Made by a program: the position numbers and the translations under genes
Notes under the pieces: generated by a model
What the model saw: only the letters and a program-made list of their open reading frames with translations
What the model was told of the DNA's origin: nothing
Database searches by the model: none
Source of the DNA: Burkholderia sp. SRS-46
Lineage (GTDB): Bacteria; Pseudomonadota; Gammaproteobacteria; Burkholderiales; Burkholderiaceae
DNA length: 64,000 bases
Assembly (NCBI RefSeq): GCF_004343775.1
Contig: NZ_PTXL01000002.1
Span: forward strand, 248,001-312,000
Direction of reading: 5' to 3'
Shown: positions 8,335 to 18,707 of the stretch, piece by piece
Numbering within the stretch: the first letter of the stretch is position 1
Layout of the letters: every line of letters begins with the position of its first letter

Positions 8335-10539
8335 ATGCGGGTAACACTCTGGCCGGCCGCCGCATTGATGGCAGCCCTCTGCGCCTGCGCGCACGCGGAC
8401 ACGACCGCCGATTTCGCCGCCCTGTCCGACACGGCCGACACGTTCGCGTCGGCCGCCGCGCACCGCCGTGCGGACACGCTCGTCCGCAGGATGACGCTCG
8501 ACGAGAAGCTCCAGTTCATCCATTCGCAATACGAGATGTCGAAAGTGCCCGGCGGCGGCGCCGGCTACATCCAGGGCGTGCCGCGGCTCGGCATTCCCGA
8601 CCTGAACATGGTCGATTCGGCCACCGGCTCCGGCAGCACGTCGCAGGCCAGCACGACCTTCCCGGCGACGATCGCCGTCGCCGCGAGCTGGGATCGCCGC
8701 CTGTCGTACGACTACGGCCGGCAGGTCGCGATCCAGTTGCGCGCGCAAGGGTTCGGGATGGGCCTCGGCGGCGGCACCAACCTCGCGCGCGAGCCGCGCG
8801 GCGGCCGGCTGTTCGAGTATCTCGGCGAAGACCCGCTGCTCGCCGGCGACCTGCTCGCCGAGCGCACGCTCGCGACGCAGCGGCACAAGGTCATCGCGAC
8901 CATCAAGCACTACGCGGCCAACGAGCAGGAGCACGGGCGGATGGGCGGCAACAGCCAGCTCGACGAGCGCACGCTGCGCGAGCTCTACCTGCTGCCGTTC
9001 GAGATCGCCGCGAAACGCGCGCGGCCCGGCAGCGTGATGTGCAGCTACAACCGGCTGAACGGCGACTACGCGTGCGAGAACGCGCATCTGCTGAACGACG
9101 TGCTGAAAAACGAATGGGGCTTCGAAGGCCAGGTGCAGTCCGACTGGGGCGCGACGCACAGCACCGCGAAGGCGATCAATGCCGGCCTCGACGAGGAGGA
9201 GGACGTGGGCCCGAGCGTGTACCTGACGCCGGCGGCGGTCCGGCAGGCGATCGCGAGCGGCGCGGTGTCGACCACGCGGCTCGACGACATGGTGCGGCGC
9301 AAGCTGTTCGTGATGATCCGCACCGGCGTGATGGACGATCCGCCCAAGGGCGGCGGCGCGATCGATTTCGCGTCGGCCAATCGCTTCGCGCAGGCGGTCG
9401 CGGAACAGTCGATCGTGCTGCTCAAGAACGACGGCAACCAGTTGCCGCTCGCGGCACCCGCGCTCGCGCGGATCGCGGTGATCGGCGGGCACGCGGACGC
9501 GGCCGTGCTGTCCGGCGGCGGGTCCGGCAACACGCGCAACCCGGTCACGGGTTCGTTCGCGGGCTGCGGCGGCCTAGCGTTCGGCACGTCGACCGGCTGC
9601 AGCTGGTGGCGCAACCCCTGGCTGAAGGTCGACGTGCCGATCGTCGCGGCGATTCGCGCGCTCGCGCCCGCCGCGCAGGTGACGTTCGCCGGCAACAGCG
9701 ACCAGCAGGCGCCGTTCCGCGCGTACACGCAGCAGGAGATCGACCAGGCGGCCGCGCTCGCGGCGCGCTCGGACGTCGCGATCGTCGTGGTCGCACAGCC
9801 AGCCGGCGAGGATTTCGGCGACCTGCAGAGCCTCGGCCTCGCGAATCCGTCGAACCAGGACGCGCTCGTCGACGCGGTCGCGCGCGCGAATCCGCACACG
9901 GTCGTCGTCGTCGAAAGCGGCAATCCGGTGCTGATGCCGTGGAAGGACCGCGTATCCGCGATCGTCGCGGCGTGGTATCCGGGCGAAGGCGGCGGCAATG
10001 CGATCGCGAACGTGCTGTTCGGCAAGGTCAACCCGTCGGGCAAGCTGCCCGTCACGTTCCCCGCGCGCGACCAGGACACGCCGACCTGGGGGCAGAACGG
10101 CGCGTTCGACACCGATCCCGTCTATGCGGAAAAGCTCAACATGGGCTACCGCTGGTACGACGCGAAGAACGTGAAGCCGCTGTTCGAGTTCGGCTTCGGC
10201 CTGTCGTACACGCACTTCTCATACGCGGGGCTCGCCGTGTCGCGGCAGCGTGACGGCACGCTGGACGTCGCGTTCACCGTGCGCAACGACGGCCCCGTGG
10301 CCGGCGCGGAAGTGCCGCAGGTGTATCTCGGCGTGCCGTACAAGGACGAGCCGCCGCGCCGCCTGGTCGGCTGGGACAAGGTCGCGCTGAACCCGGGCGA
10401 AGCGCGGCGCGTGCACGTCAGCGTGTCGCCACGGATGCAGAGCGTGTGGGACACGTCGCGCAACGGCTGGCGCGTCGTGCCGGGCGGCACCGTGTCGGTC
10501 GGCGCGTCGTCGCGCGACATCCGGCTGCAGGGCCGCTGA
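8335..10539 (+). CDS. Glycoside hydrolase family 3 beta-glycosidase, exported
   Basis: A 734-residue GH3 enzyme that should release terminal beta-linked glucose or xylose in the periplasm or outside the cell. A signal peptide covers residues 1-21. The N-terminal barrel carries the substrate-binding KH pair (K191-H192 in KHYAANEQ) and the nucleophile Asp270 in QSDWGATHS. The second domain follows from about residue 360 (IVLLKNDGNQLPL), and a C-terminal fibronectin III-like domain starts near residue 640 (VRNDGPVAGAEVPQVYL). The start at 8335 follows GGAGACAGCAAC; the frame extends upstream to 8173 without signal-peptide features, so I reject that extension. No transporter or regulator is adjacent. 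Exact substrate unknown; BglX-type beta-glucosidase is the nearest description. Confidence 0.92.
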   Translation: MRVTLWPAAALMAALCACAHADTTADFAALSDTADTFASAAAHRRADTLVRRMTLDEKLQFIHSQYEMSKVPGGGAGYIQGVPRLGIPDLNMVDSATGSGSTSQASTTFPATIAVAASWDRRLSYDYGRQVAIQLRAQGFGMGLGGGTNLAREPRGGRLFEYLGEDPLLAGDLLAERTLATQRHKVIATIKHYAANEQEHGRMGGNSQLDERTLRELYLLPFEIAAKRARPGSVMCSYNRLNGDYACENAHLLNDVLKNEWGFEGQVQSDWGATHSTAKAINAGLDEEEDVGPSVYLTPAAVRQAIASGAVSTTRLDDMVRRKLFVMIRTGVMDDPPKGGGAIDFASANRFAQAVAEQSIVLLKNDGNQLPLAAPALARIAVIGGHADAAVLSGGGSGNTRNPVTGSFAGCGGLAFGTSTGCSWWRNPWLKVDVPIVAAIRALAPAAQVTFAGNSDQQAPFRAYTQQEIDQAAALAARSDVAIVVVAQPAGEDFGDLQSLGLANPSNQDALVDAVARANPHTVVVVESGNPVLMPWKDRVSAIVAAWYPGEGGGNAIANVLFGKVNPSGKLPVTFPARDQDTPTWGQNGAFDTDPVYAEKLNMGYRWYDAKNVKPLFEFGFGLSYTHFSYAGLAVSRQRDGTLDVAFTVRNDGPVAGAEVPQVYLGVPYKDEPPRRLVGWDKVALNPGEARRVHVSVSPRMQSVWDTSRNGWRVVPGGTVSVGASSRDIRLQGR

Positions 10540-10662
10540 ACGTCGCCCGCGCGGCGTACCCGACGCGTTTTCACGCGCGGTAATACACTTGCGAGGTTCC
10601 GCCGCGCGCGCACCGGCGCGCGCGGCGCACATCCCACCGGCTCATCGCAAGGAGCAACAGCA

Positions 10663-11643
<981 letters not shown>

Positions 11644-11676
11644 CGCGCGCGTTTGGCGGCGGCACCGACGTCCGCG

Positions 11677-12150
11677 TCACGTCGCCTTGCGCTTGCGGAC
11701 AGGCGCGCCGTCGAGCAGCACCGCGCCCTGTCCGCGTTCACTCAGTTGATCGCCCGGGTTTCTCAGCGGGCAATCCTTCATCGACAGGCACCCGCAGCCG
11801 ATGCACCCGTCCATCTGGTCGCGCAACTGGGTGAGCTGCCGGATCCGTTCGTTCAGCAGGTCGCGCCAACCGGTCGACAGCCGTCGCCAGTCCGCCGCGC
11901 TCGGCGCCTTGCCGGACGGCAAGCCGTCCAGCGCGGCCTTGATCGTGTCCAGCGGGATGCCCGCGCGCTGCGCGACCTTGATGATCGCGATCCGGCGCAG
12001 CACGTCGCGCGCGTAACGCCGCTGGTTGCCGTCGCTGCGCCATCCGTGAATCAATCCCTTCGCTTCGTAGAAATGGATCGACGACACCGCAACGCCGCTG
12101 CGTTGCGCGACCTCGCCTACGGACAGCGGCACCTGCACGTCGATTTTCAT
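11677..12150 (-). CDS. soxR: Redox-sensing transcriptional activator SoxR
   Basis: A 157-residue MerR-family regulator with an N-terminal winged helix ([25 protein letters not shown], residues 10-34), a dimerisation helix, and the SoxR [2Fe-2S] cluster motif C116-x2-C119-x-C121-x5-C127. Oxidation of the cluster by redox-active compounds switches the protein into its activating form. The start at 12150 begins at the usual SoxR N-terminus. The gene is divergent from an MFS exporter, and the gap between them holds a SoxR-type promoter at 12165-12195. There is no soxS, as expected outside the enterics, so SoxR should control its target directly. Confidence 0.96.
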   Translation of the reverse strand: MKIDVQVPLSVGEVAQRSGVAVSSIHFYEAKGLIHGWRSDGNQRRYARDVLRRIAIIKVAQRAGIPLDTIKAALDGLPSGKAPSAADWRRLSTGWRDLLNERIRQLTQLRDQMDGCIGCGCLSMKDCPLRNPGDQLSERGQGAVLLDGAPVRKRKAT

Positions 12151-12164
12151 GTTCGTCACGCCTG

Positions 12165-12195
12165 TTGACCTCAACATTGGTTGAGGTTTTATAAA
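12165..12195 (+). promoter_or_regulatory. SoxR-controlled promoter with 18-bp SoxR box and 19-bp spacer
   Basis: The palindrome CCTCAACATTGGTTGAGG (12169-12186) has perfect seven-base arms and lies between a -35 element TTGACC (12165-12170) and a -10 element TATAAA (12190-12195). The spacer is exactly 19 bp. MerR-family activators, SoxR included, act at promoters with such over-long spacers by twisting the DNA. The promoter points right, toward the MFS gene starting at 12261, while soxR lies on the other side. Confidence 0.93.
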
Positions 12196-12260
12196 GGATG
12201 CCGATGACCTTTTCAAGCGCCTGATCGACGCATCGTGCGCGATCACGAACGGGAAACGAC

Positions 12261-13721
12261 ATGGATATCGACAACGTAACGAACGATCGGCGTGCATCGG
12301 CCACGCACCCGGACGAACACGCACCGGCACGCGAAGCCGGTTGGGATGCGCTGCTGTCGGGCGCGAACGGCATGCGGTCGATCGCGCTGGCCGGCGGTGT
12401 CGCGCTGCACGCGATCAACATCTACATCGCGACGACGATCCTGCCGTCGGTCGTGCGCGACATCGGCGGGCTCGAATACTACGCATGGAACACGACGCTG
12501 TTCATGGCCGCGTCGATCGTCGGCGCGCCGCTGTCCGCGACCGTGCTCGGCCGGTTCGGGCCGCGCGCGGCCTATCTCGTCGCGCTCGCCGTGTTCTGCG
12601 GCGGCACGCTCGCGTGCGCGAGCGCGCAGACCATGCCGTGGATGCTCGCCGGCCGCGCGGCGCAGGGCTTCGGCGGCGGCATCCTGTTCGCGCTCAGCTA
12701 CGCATTGATCCGGATCGTGTTCGACGCGCGCCTGTGGTCGCGCGCGATGGCGATGGTGTCCGGCATGTGGGGCGTCGCGACGCTCTGCGGGCCCGCGATC
12801 GGCGGGATCTTCGCGCAATCGGGCACCTGGCGGCTCGCGTTCGTCGCGTTGCTGCCCGTCGCCGCGCTGCTCGCGCTGATCGTGATCGTCCGGCTGCCCG
12901 TGCATGAAGCGTCGGGCCGTCTGGCCGCGCGGCCTGCGCTCGGCAAGATCCTGCTGCTCGCCGCCTCCGTGCTCGTCGTGTCGGTTGCGAGCCTGTCGAC
13001 GGCGCGCGCCGCGAACGTCGCGGGCGTCGCGGCGGGCCTTGCGATCGCAGCGCTGATCGCCCGCCTCGAACGCAACGCGGCGATCCGGCTGCTGCCGGCC
13101 GGCGCCTATAGCGTGCGCGCGCCGCTCGGCGCGATCTACGCATGCATGAGCCTGCTCGTGATCGGGATCACGACGGAGATCTTCGTACCGTATTTCCTGC
13201 AGGTCATCCACGGCTACCCGCCGCTGATCGCCGGCTATCTGACCGCGCTGATGGCCGCGGGCTGGACGGTCGGTTCGGTGTTCAGCTCCGGGCGCGGCCC
13301 GCGCGCCGCGCAGGCGCTGGTGCGCGGCGGCCCGCTGCTCGTGACGTTCGCGCTCGTCGCGCTTGCCGTCGTCGTGCCGCCGCGGCCCGGGCCGGGCGCC
13401 GGGTACGGCGTGGCCGCCCTGTGCGCGGCGCTCGCGGCGGTGGGCGTCGGCATCGGCGTCGGTTGGCCGCACCTGCTCACGCACGTGCTGACCAACGCGC
13501 CGGCCGGGCAGGAAGACCTCGCGTCCACGTCGATCACGACCGTGCAGCTCTACGCAACCGCGATCGGCGCCGCACTCGCGGGCCTCGTCGCGAACCTTGC
13601 GGGCTTCTCGACGCCCGGCGGGCTCGCCGGCGCGCAGCATGCGGCCGCGTGGCTGTTCGCGGTGTTCGCGGCCGCGCCGCTGCTGGCCGCGCTCGTGGCG
13701 CGGCGCGTGCCTGTCCGATGA
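12261..13721 (+). CDS. MFS drug/metabolite exporter under SoxR control
   Basis: A 486-residue major facilitator superfamily protein, probably with 14 membrane segments as in the DHA2 drug:proton antiporters. Motif A is recognisable around residues 90-100 ([13 protein letters not shown]), and the motif-C-like stretch [18 protein letters not shown] follows further on. About 35 residues of hydrophilic N-terminus precede the first segment. It should export a toxic or redox-active compound across the inner membrane. The SoxR promoter just upstream shows when it is made: during redox-cycling stress. The next gene starts 74 bp downstream and may be co-transcribed. Substrate unknown. Confidence 0.92.
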   Translation: MDIDNVTNDRRASATHPDEHAPAREAGWDALLSGANGMRSIALAGGVALHAINIYIATTILPSVVRDIGGLEYYAWNTTLFMAASIVGAPLSATVLGRFGPRAAYLVALAVFCGGTLACASAQTMPWMLAGRAAQGFGGGILFALSYALIRIVFDARLWSRAMAMVSGMWGVATLCGPAIGGIFAQSGTWRLAFVALLPVAALLALIVIVRLPVHEASGRLAARPALGKILLLAASVLVVSVASLSTARAANVAGVAAGLAIAALIARLERNAAIRLLPAGAYSVRAPLGAIYACMSLLVIGITTEIFVPYFLQVIHGYPPLIAGYLTALMAAGWTVGSVFSSGRGPRAAQALVRGGPLLVTFALVALAVVVPPRPGPGAGYGVAALCAALAAVGVGIGVGWPHLLTHVLTNAPAGQEDLASTSITTVQLYATAIGAALAGLVANLAGFSTPGGLAGAQHAAAWLFAVFAAAPLLAALVARRVPVR

Positions 13722-13795
13722 CGGCCGGCCGCTCGCCCTTTCGTGCTGTTCCACCTCGAAACGAAACAACCACCCGATTTGACGGAATCCCTGCC

Positions 13796-15169
13796 ATGAC
13801 TTCGTTTGTACCGCTGTACGACGGCGACCGCCACGCGCAATTCGACGACGACGTCGCCGCCCGGCTCGACGGTTTCGCGTTGCGCCTGCTCGCCGGCCGC
13901 GTCATCGCGATTCGCGACAACACGTTTCACGATCTGCAGACCCTGATCGCCGGCCGTGGCGCCGTCACGCGCGACGGCAACCCCTTCGATCTGCGCCGCG
14001 GCAATCTCGGCACGCTGCACTACGACGTCGGCCGGCACGGCGAACTCGAACTGCGCGACGCGCAAGCGAACGAGGTCGCGCTGCGCGCCGCGCTCGCCCC
14101 CCGCGCGGCCCATGCGCCGTCCGCGATCGACGCCGTGCGGCTATCGCCGCGCGATCGCCTCGGGTTCCTGCCGTTCGATCATGCGGGCGGGGTGCCGAAC
14201 ATCGCGGCCGATTCGATCCACAACGCGTCGACGCGGCTCACGCTGTCGCACTGGCCGTCGAATCGCACGCCTGCCCGCTACCGGGCCAACCTGTCGACCG
14301 AAAGCGTGCTGCGCTTCGTGTCCGAAACGACCGTCGACCCGGACGTGCGCTGCGTGACGACCGATCACGTCGATCTCGACGGGCTCGCGTCGATCTATGC
14401 GCTCGCCGCACCCGACCACGCGCTGCGCCATCAGGCGCGGCTCATCGACGTCGCACGCTTCGGCGATTTCGCGCGCGGCAGGTCGGACGCCGCGCGACGG
14501 CTCGCATTCGCGCTGGATGCAGTCGCCGCGCAGGCCTCTCAGGAGGCTCGCGCGCTCGGCGATGAAAGCGCGCGCATCGCGGCGGTATTCCGCGCGCTGC
14601 TGCCGGCGTTGCGCGACCTGCTCGACGCGCCGGCGATACCCGAAGCGCTGTGGCGCGACGCCGAGCGCCACCATGCCGATACGGAAGCGCTGCTCGACCA
14701 TCCGGATACGCAGGTCGAACAGCATCCCGAACTCGACCTTGCGGTATTCCGCCTGCCGGCATCGGACGCGCTGCGCGTGCGGGCGGCGCAACGCTACTTC
14801 GGCCTGTCGCCGATCGGCTTTCACAACCGGACGCCGCGCTCGACGCTCGCGCTCGTCGCGCACGACGACGTCGTGATTCATCAGCGCTACGAGGGCTGGG
14901 TCACGCGCGTCTCGCAGGCGCCGCGCCCCCGGCGCGACCTGTCGATACTGGCCCGTGCGCTGGATGCGGCCGAGACCGGTGCATGCGGTTGGCACTACGA
15001 TGGCGCCCAGTACATCATGCCGCGCCTTGGCCGCACCTGCGCGCAGCCGGGCGGCCTGCCGGCGGAGACGGTCGTGAACGAGCTGAAGCGCCTGCTCGCG
15101 GTCGCGCCGCCCGCATGGTCGCCCGTGCCTGCGGCCGAGCCAAGCCCGCAAGCACGGCTGGATGCCTGA
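13796..15169 (+). CDS. Uncharacterised protein with a DHH-like motif
   Basis: A 457-residue soluble protein I cannot assign to a named enzyme. No signal peptide or membrane segment is visible. Near residues 182-192 the stretch TTDHVDLDGLASIYAL resembles the metal-binding DxDG motif of DHH-family phosphoesterases, but the later DHHA1-type signature is not obvious. The central part (residues 215-300) is helical and Ala/Arg-rich. The C-terminal part has several Trp/Tyr residues (RYEGWVTR, WHYDGAQY). The start at 13796 follows GGAATCCCTGCC. It lies 74 bp after the SoxR-linked exporter on the same strand, so it may be induced with it and act on the same compound. This is inference; the function is open. 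Confidence 0.75.
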   Translation: MTSFVPLYDGDRHAQFDDDVAARLDGFALRLLAGRVIAIRDNTFHDLQTLIAGRGAVTRDGNPFDLRRGNLGTLHYDVGRHGELELRDAQANEVALRAALAPRAAHAPSAIDAVRLSPRDRLGFLPFDHAGGVPNIAADSIHNASTRLTLSHWPSNRTPARYRANLSTESVLRFVSETTVDPDVRCVTTDHVDLDGLASIYALAAPDHALRHQARLIDVARFGDFARGRSDAARRLAFALDAVAAQASQEARALGDESARIAAVFRALLPALRDLLDAPAIPEALWRDAERHHADTEALLDHPDTQVEQHPELDLAVFRLPASDALRVRAAQRYFGLSPIGFHNRTPRSTLALVAHDDVVIHQRYEGWVTRVSQAPRPRRDLSILARALDAAETGACGWHYDGAQYIMPRLGRTCAQPGGLPAETVVNELKRLLAVAPPAWSPVPAAEPSPQARLDA

Positions 15170-15249
15170 AGAAGCACGACGTTGCGCGCGCAGGCCGGAT
15201 CGGTGCCGGCCATGCGCGCCGCCCTACCGGCCCGTCACCGCCGCCGCCT

Positions 15250-17250
15250 TCATCGTGCAATCGTGCCGGCAAACGCGACGTACGCATCGAGCGCCGCCGG
15301 ATTCGCCATCGCGTCGCGGCTCGCCGCCTGCTCGACCGGGCGCCCCATCAGGATCTTGCGCACCGGCACCTCCATCTTCTTGCCGGTCAGCGTGTAGGGG
15401 ATCTGCGCCATCGCGAGCATCGCGTCCGGCACGTGGCGCGGGCTGCACAGCGTGCGCAGCCGTTCGGCGATGCGCGCCCGCAGCGCGTCGTCGAGCACCG
15501 CGCCGTCACGCAGGCGCACGAACAGCGGCATGAAGAAACCGCCGTTCGGCATCTCGCAGCAGACCACCAGGCTGTCGGCCACCGCGTCGATTTCCTCGAC
15601 GACACGGTAGATCTCCGCCGAGCCGATCCGCACGCCGTGGCGGTTCAGCGTCGAATCCGCGCGGCCATAGATGTAGCACCCGCCGTGCGGCGTCAGGCGC
15701 ATGAAATCGCCATGCCGCCAGGTGCCGGGAAAATGCTCGAAATAGGCCTCGCGGTAACGCGCGTCGCCTGCGTCGTTCCAGAAGAAGATCGGCATCGACG
15801 GCGCCGGCTGCGTGACCACGAGTTCGCCGACCTCGTCGATCACCGCGTGCCCGTCGTCGTTCCACACGTCGACGGCCATCCCGAGCATGCGCGCCTGGAT
15901 CTCGCCGGCGCGCACCGGCAGCAGCGGCACCCCGCCGACCAGCCCGCTGCACAGCTCCGTGCCGCCCGACTGCGACGTCACCCACAGGTCGGGTTTCACG
16001 CTGCGGTAGAACCACTCGAACGTCTCCGGCGTGCTCGGCGCGCCGCTCAACAGCACGGCCCTGAGCGCCGACAGGTCGAACTGGCGGCCCGGCTCGACGC
16101 CGGCCTTTTCCATCATCTGCACGAAGGTGGGGCTGCCGCCGAAGACGGTCGCGCCCGCGTCGGCCGCCAGCCGCCACAGGCACTCGGGGCCGCCGTGCAT
16201 CGGGCTGCCGTCGTAGAGCACCGCGGACGCGCCGGTCATCAATGCGGCCACCAGCAGATTCCACATCATCCAGCCGGTCGTGCTGTAGAAGAACATCACG
16301 CCGCCCGGGCGCAGGTCCATGTGCAGGTGCAGCACCTTCAGATGCTCGACCAGCATGCCGGCGTGGCTGTGCACGATCGCCTTCGGCAGGCCGGTGGTCC
16401 CCGACGAGAACACGATCCACAGCGGATGGCCCGCGCCGACGCGCTCGAAACGGAATGCGTCGGGCGGCACGTCGGGGCCGGACAGCATCGTGTCCCATGC
16501 GTGCACCGCGCACGGCAGCGACGACGCTTCGGCAGGCACCCCGTCGGCCAGGTCCGGCAGCCAGATCAGCGTGCGCAGCGACGGCAGCGCGCGCGCGATC
16601 CCGAGTACTTCTTGCTGCCGGTCGAATGCCTTGCCGCCGAAGCGGTAGCCGTCGGCCGCGATCAGCACGGTCGGCTCGATCTGCTGGAAGCGGTCGATGA
16701 CCGTCCGCACGCCGAAGTCGATCGCGGCCGACGACCACACCGCGCCGATGCTGATCGCCGCGAGCATCGCCACCGCGCACTCCGGCACGTTCGGCAGGTA
16801 AGCGACGACCCGATCGCCCGGCCGCACGCCGAGCGCGCGCAGGCGCGTCGCAAAGCGCCGCACCTGGCTCGCGAGATCGACGAGCGGCATCGTTTGCAGC
16901 GGCTTCGTCTCGGTCGCGTGGTGAAACGCGGCCTGCTTCGCATCCGCGCGCGCGGCATGCCGCAGCACGTGCTCCGCATAGTTGACGCGCGCATCCGGGA
17001 ACCAGCGCGTGTGCGGCATCGGCGCGCCGTCGGTCACCCGGCGCGCCGAGCCGTCGTACTGCACGTCGTACCATTCCCAGATCGACGCCCAGAACGCATC
17101 GGGCTCGCGCACCGACCAGCGCCACAGCGCGTCGTAGTCCGGGAACGCCCTATCGCGATCGGCCGCCAGCCAGTCGAGATAGCGCGCGAGATTGGAGCCG
17201 CGGGCGAACGCCTCGCTCGGCGTCCACAACAGTTCGCTTTCCTTGGTCAT
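15250..17250 (-). CDS. Acetoacetate-CoA ligase
   Basis: A 666-residue ANL-family adenylating enzyme, at the usual length for acetoacetyl-CoA synthetases. It should join acetoacetate and CoA using ATP in the cytoplasm. Visible motifs are the P-loop-like A3 motif (VFSSGTTGLPKAIVHSHAG), the adenylate-binding motif (SGGTE), the A7 region (WRHGDFMRL with GRADSTLNRHGVRIG) and the C-terminal lysine motif (TLTGKKMEVPVRKIL), where the catalytic Lys sits. The N-terminus WTPSEAFARGSNLARYLDWL matches this subfamily, which fixes the start at 17250; the frame runs 33 codons further without similarity. It stands alone and could feed acetoacetate or polyhydroxybutyrate products into central metabolism. Confidence 0.93.
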   Translation of the reverse strand: MTKESELLWTPSEAFARGSNLARYLDWLAADRDRAFPDYDALWRWSVREPDAFWASIWEWYDVQYDGSARRVTDGAPMPHTRWFPDARVNYAEHVLRHAARADAKQAAFHHATETKPLQTMPLVDLASQVRRFATRLRALGVRPGDRVVAYLPNVPECAVAMLAAISIGAVWSSAAIDFGVRTVIDRFQQIEPTVLIAADGYRFGGKAFDRQQEVLGIARALPSLRTLIWLPDLADGVPAEASSLPCAVHAWDTMLSGPDVPPDAFRFERVGAGHPLWIVFSSGTTGLPKAIVHSHAGMLVEHLKVLHLHMDLRPGGVMFFYSTTGWMMWNLLVAALMTGASAVLYDGSPMHGGPECLWRLAADAGATVFGGSPTFVQMMEKAGVEPGRQFDLSALRAVLLSGAPSTPETFEWFYRSVKPDLWVTSQSGGTELCSGLVGGVPLLPVRAGEIQARMLGMAVDVWNDDGHAVIDEVGELVVTQPAPSMPIFFWNDAGDARYREAYFEHFPGTWRHGDFMRLTPHGGCYIYGRADSTLNRHGVRIGSAEIYRVVEEIDAVADSLVVCCEMPNGGFFMPLFVRLRDGAVLDDALRARIAERLRTLCSPRHVPDAMLAMAQIPYTLTGKKMEVPVRKILMGRPVEQAASRDAMANPAALDAYVAFAGTIAR

Positions 17251-17494
17251 CTCTATTGCCCTTCGTGGATGAGTCGTATCGGTCGGAACAGGTGACGAAT
17301 GCAGGTTGGAACGCCGGGTGTCGAGCCGGCCACCCCGACAATGCGCCATTCGTCGACAGGCCGGTGCTCATCTTGCCATGGTTGTTCACACAACCGTGCT
17401 GGACATAGACGAGCGCCCGCATCCCGATCGACATGGCCCCGAGTGGCGGCCACTATAATCTGTGGGTTTTTCTCCATTTTCAGTCGCCCGGAAC

Positions 17495-18082
17495 ATGACT
17501 TACTCGCTTGCCACCACCTATATCCGGGAACTCGAAATCCGCAAGAGCCGCTTCATCGGGTATGCGATTCCCGTCGAGGATCGCGAGGCCGCGATGCAGG
17601 CGCTGCAGCAGCTGCGTGACGAGCATCCGGCCGCGACGCACGTCTGCTGGGCGCTGCTGGCCGGCGGCCAGTCGGGCATGTCGGACGACGGCGAGCCGTC
17701 GGGCACCGCCGGCCGGCCGATCCTCGAAGTGCTGCGCCACCACGATCTCGACGGCGTGCTGGGTGCGGTCGTGCGCTACTACGGCGGCGTCAAGCTCGGC
17801 GCCGGCGGGCTGGTGCGCGCTTACACGGATGCGATCGCATCTGCGCTGCTCGACGCCGAACGCGTCGAGCGCATCCGCTACACGCGGCTCGCGATCGAGA
17901 TCGGCTACCCGGACGAGGCGCGCGTGCGCCGCTGGATCGAGCAGGCCGGCTACGAACTCGCCGATAGCGCCTACACGATGACCGTGCGCCTCGTGATCCG
18001 CCTCCCGGTGACGGCCGAAGCCGACGCGCGCACCGCGCTGTTCGACCTCACACAAGGCCGCTCCGGCTTTCCGGCCCTGTAG
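17495..18082 (+). CDS. YigZ/IMPACT family protein
   Basis: A 195-residue member of the YigZ/IMPACT family. The N-terminal domain carries the signature SKSRFIGYA-like start (EIRKSRFIGYAIPV) and the core GEPSGTAGRPILEVL...VVRYYGGVKLGAGGLVRAY. The C-terminal DUF1949-type ferredoxin-like domain follows from about residue 135. Eukaryotic relatives bind Gcn1 and bacterial ones associate with ribosome-linked functions, but the role in bacteria is unsettled. The ATG at 17495 gives the usual N-terminus; the frame opens 11 codons earlier without support. Confidence 0.9.
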   Translation: MTYSLATTYIRELEIRKSRFIGYAIPVEDREAAMQALQQLRDEHPAATHVCWALLAGGQSGMSDDGEPSGTAGRPILEVLRHHDLDGVLGAVVRYYGGVKLGAGGLVRAYTDAIASALLDAERVERIRYTRLAIEIGYPDEARVRRWIEQAGYELADSAYTMTVRLVIRLPVTAEADARTALFDLTQGRSGFPAL

Positions 18083-18392
18083 GCGCGGGCCGCCCGGGCG
18101 CCGCCGGACGCACCGGGGCCCGGCGGCCGCCTCGGCGATCGTCCGTAATATCTCGGCTATTTGCGCAATTCTTCCGAAAAATCGGAAAAATCCCATAGAA
18201 AAATCATTCGCTGAAATTTAATCTCATGCGGTTTCTCGGGCCGCCGCAGCGCAAACGTTTCACCGGCAGGCCGTGCCGGCACGCAAGCGCGGCGGCCCAT
18301 CCCGGCCGGCGTGCCGCGGCTGCGCGCTCCGGCGGGCGGCCATGAGCGTCACGCGTCATCAATTCGAATATCAGCTACGGGATAACGGACGC
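18083..18392. promoter_or_regulatory. AT-rich leader region of the H-NS-type gene
   Basis: No gene is seen on either strand. The octamer GAAAAATC occurs three times within 30 bases (18176-18183, 18185-18192, 18198-18205), in a locally AT-rich stretch that stands out from the surrounding GC-rich DNA. Such A-tracts are typical nucleation sites for H-NS-type proteins, so autorepression by the gene that follows is plausible. Confidence 0.35.
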
Positions 18393-18683
18393 ATGCAGAC
18401 CATTCAGCAATTGCAGATCCAGCTTGCGGAACTCGACAAGCGAATCAAGGCGGCTCGCCGCACCGAGCGCGACGCGGCGCTCACGAAGGTGCGCGATCTG
18501 GTCACGAGCTATGCGCTGACCGCGCGCGAAATCTTCGGGCAGGGCTACAGCGATCGCGCGAAACTGTTCACGGTCGGCGCGAAATATCGCGATCCGGTCA
18601 CCGGCGCGACGTGGAGCGGGCGCGGCCGCGTGCCGTCGTGGATCGTCGGGCGCGACCGGGCCGCGTTCCTGATCCGCGAGTGA
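18393..18683 (+). CDS. H-NS family nucleoid-associated protein
   Basis: A 96-residue protein of the H-NS/HvrA/BpH3 group. The N-terminal half is a coiled coil for oligomerisation (IQQLQIQLAELDKRIKAARRTER). The C-terminal half carries the DNA-binding signature YRDPVTGATWSGRGRVPSWI, matching the family core in which the residues Arg-Gly-Arg insert into the minor groove of AT-rich DNA. The start at 18393 (MQTIQQLQ) fits the family; an in-frame ATG at 18342 would add 17 residues. It probably silences AT-rich or foreign genes. Confidence 0.88.
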   Translation: MQTIQQLQIQLAELDKRIKAARRTERDAALTKVRDLVTSYALTAREIFGQGYSDRAKLFTVGAKYRDPVTGATWSGRGRVPSWIVGRDRAAFLIRE

Positions 18684-18707
18684 CGGCCGCGCCGCCCGGC
18701 GCAGCGC

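Noticed and set aside
14650..17295. Plus-strand open frame of about 881 codons
   Set aside because: Antisense to acetoacetate-CoA ligase and overlapping the end of the DHH-like gene; no motif and shadow-type composition.
17280..17460. Structured-looking sequence checked for a tRNA
   Set aside because: No cloverleaf with T-loop GGTTCRA and matching acceptor stem can be drawn on either strand.
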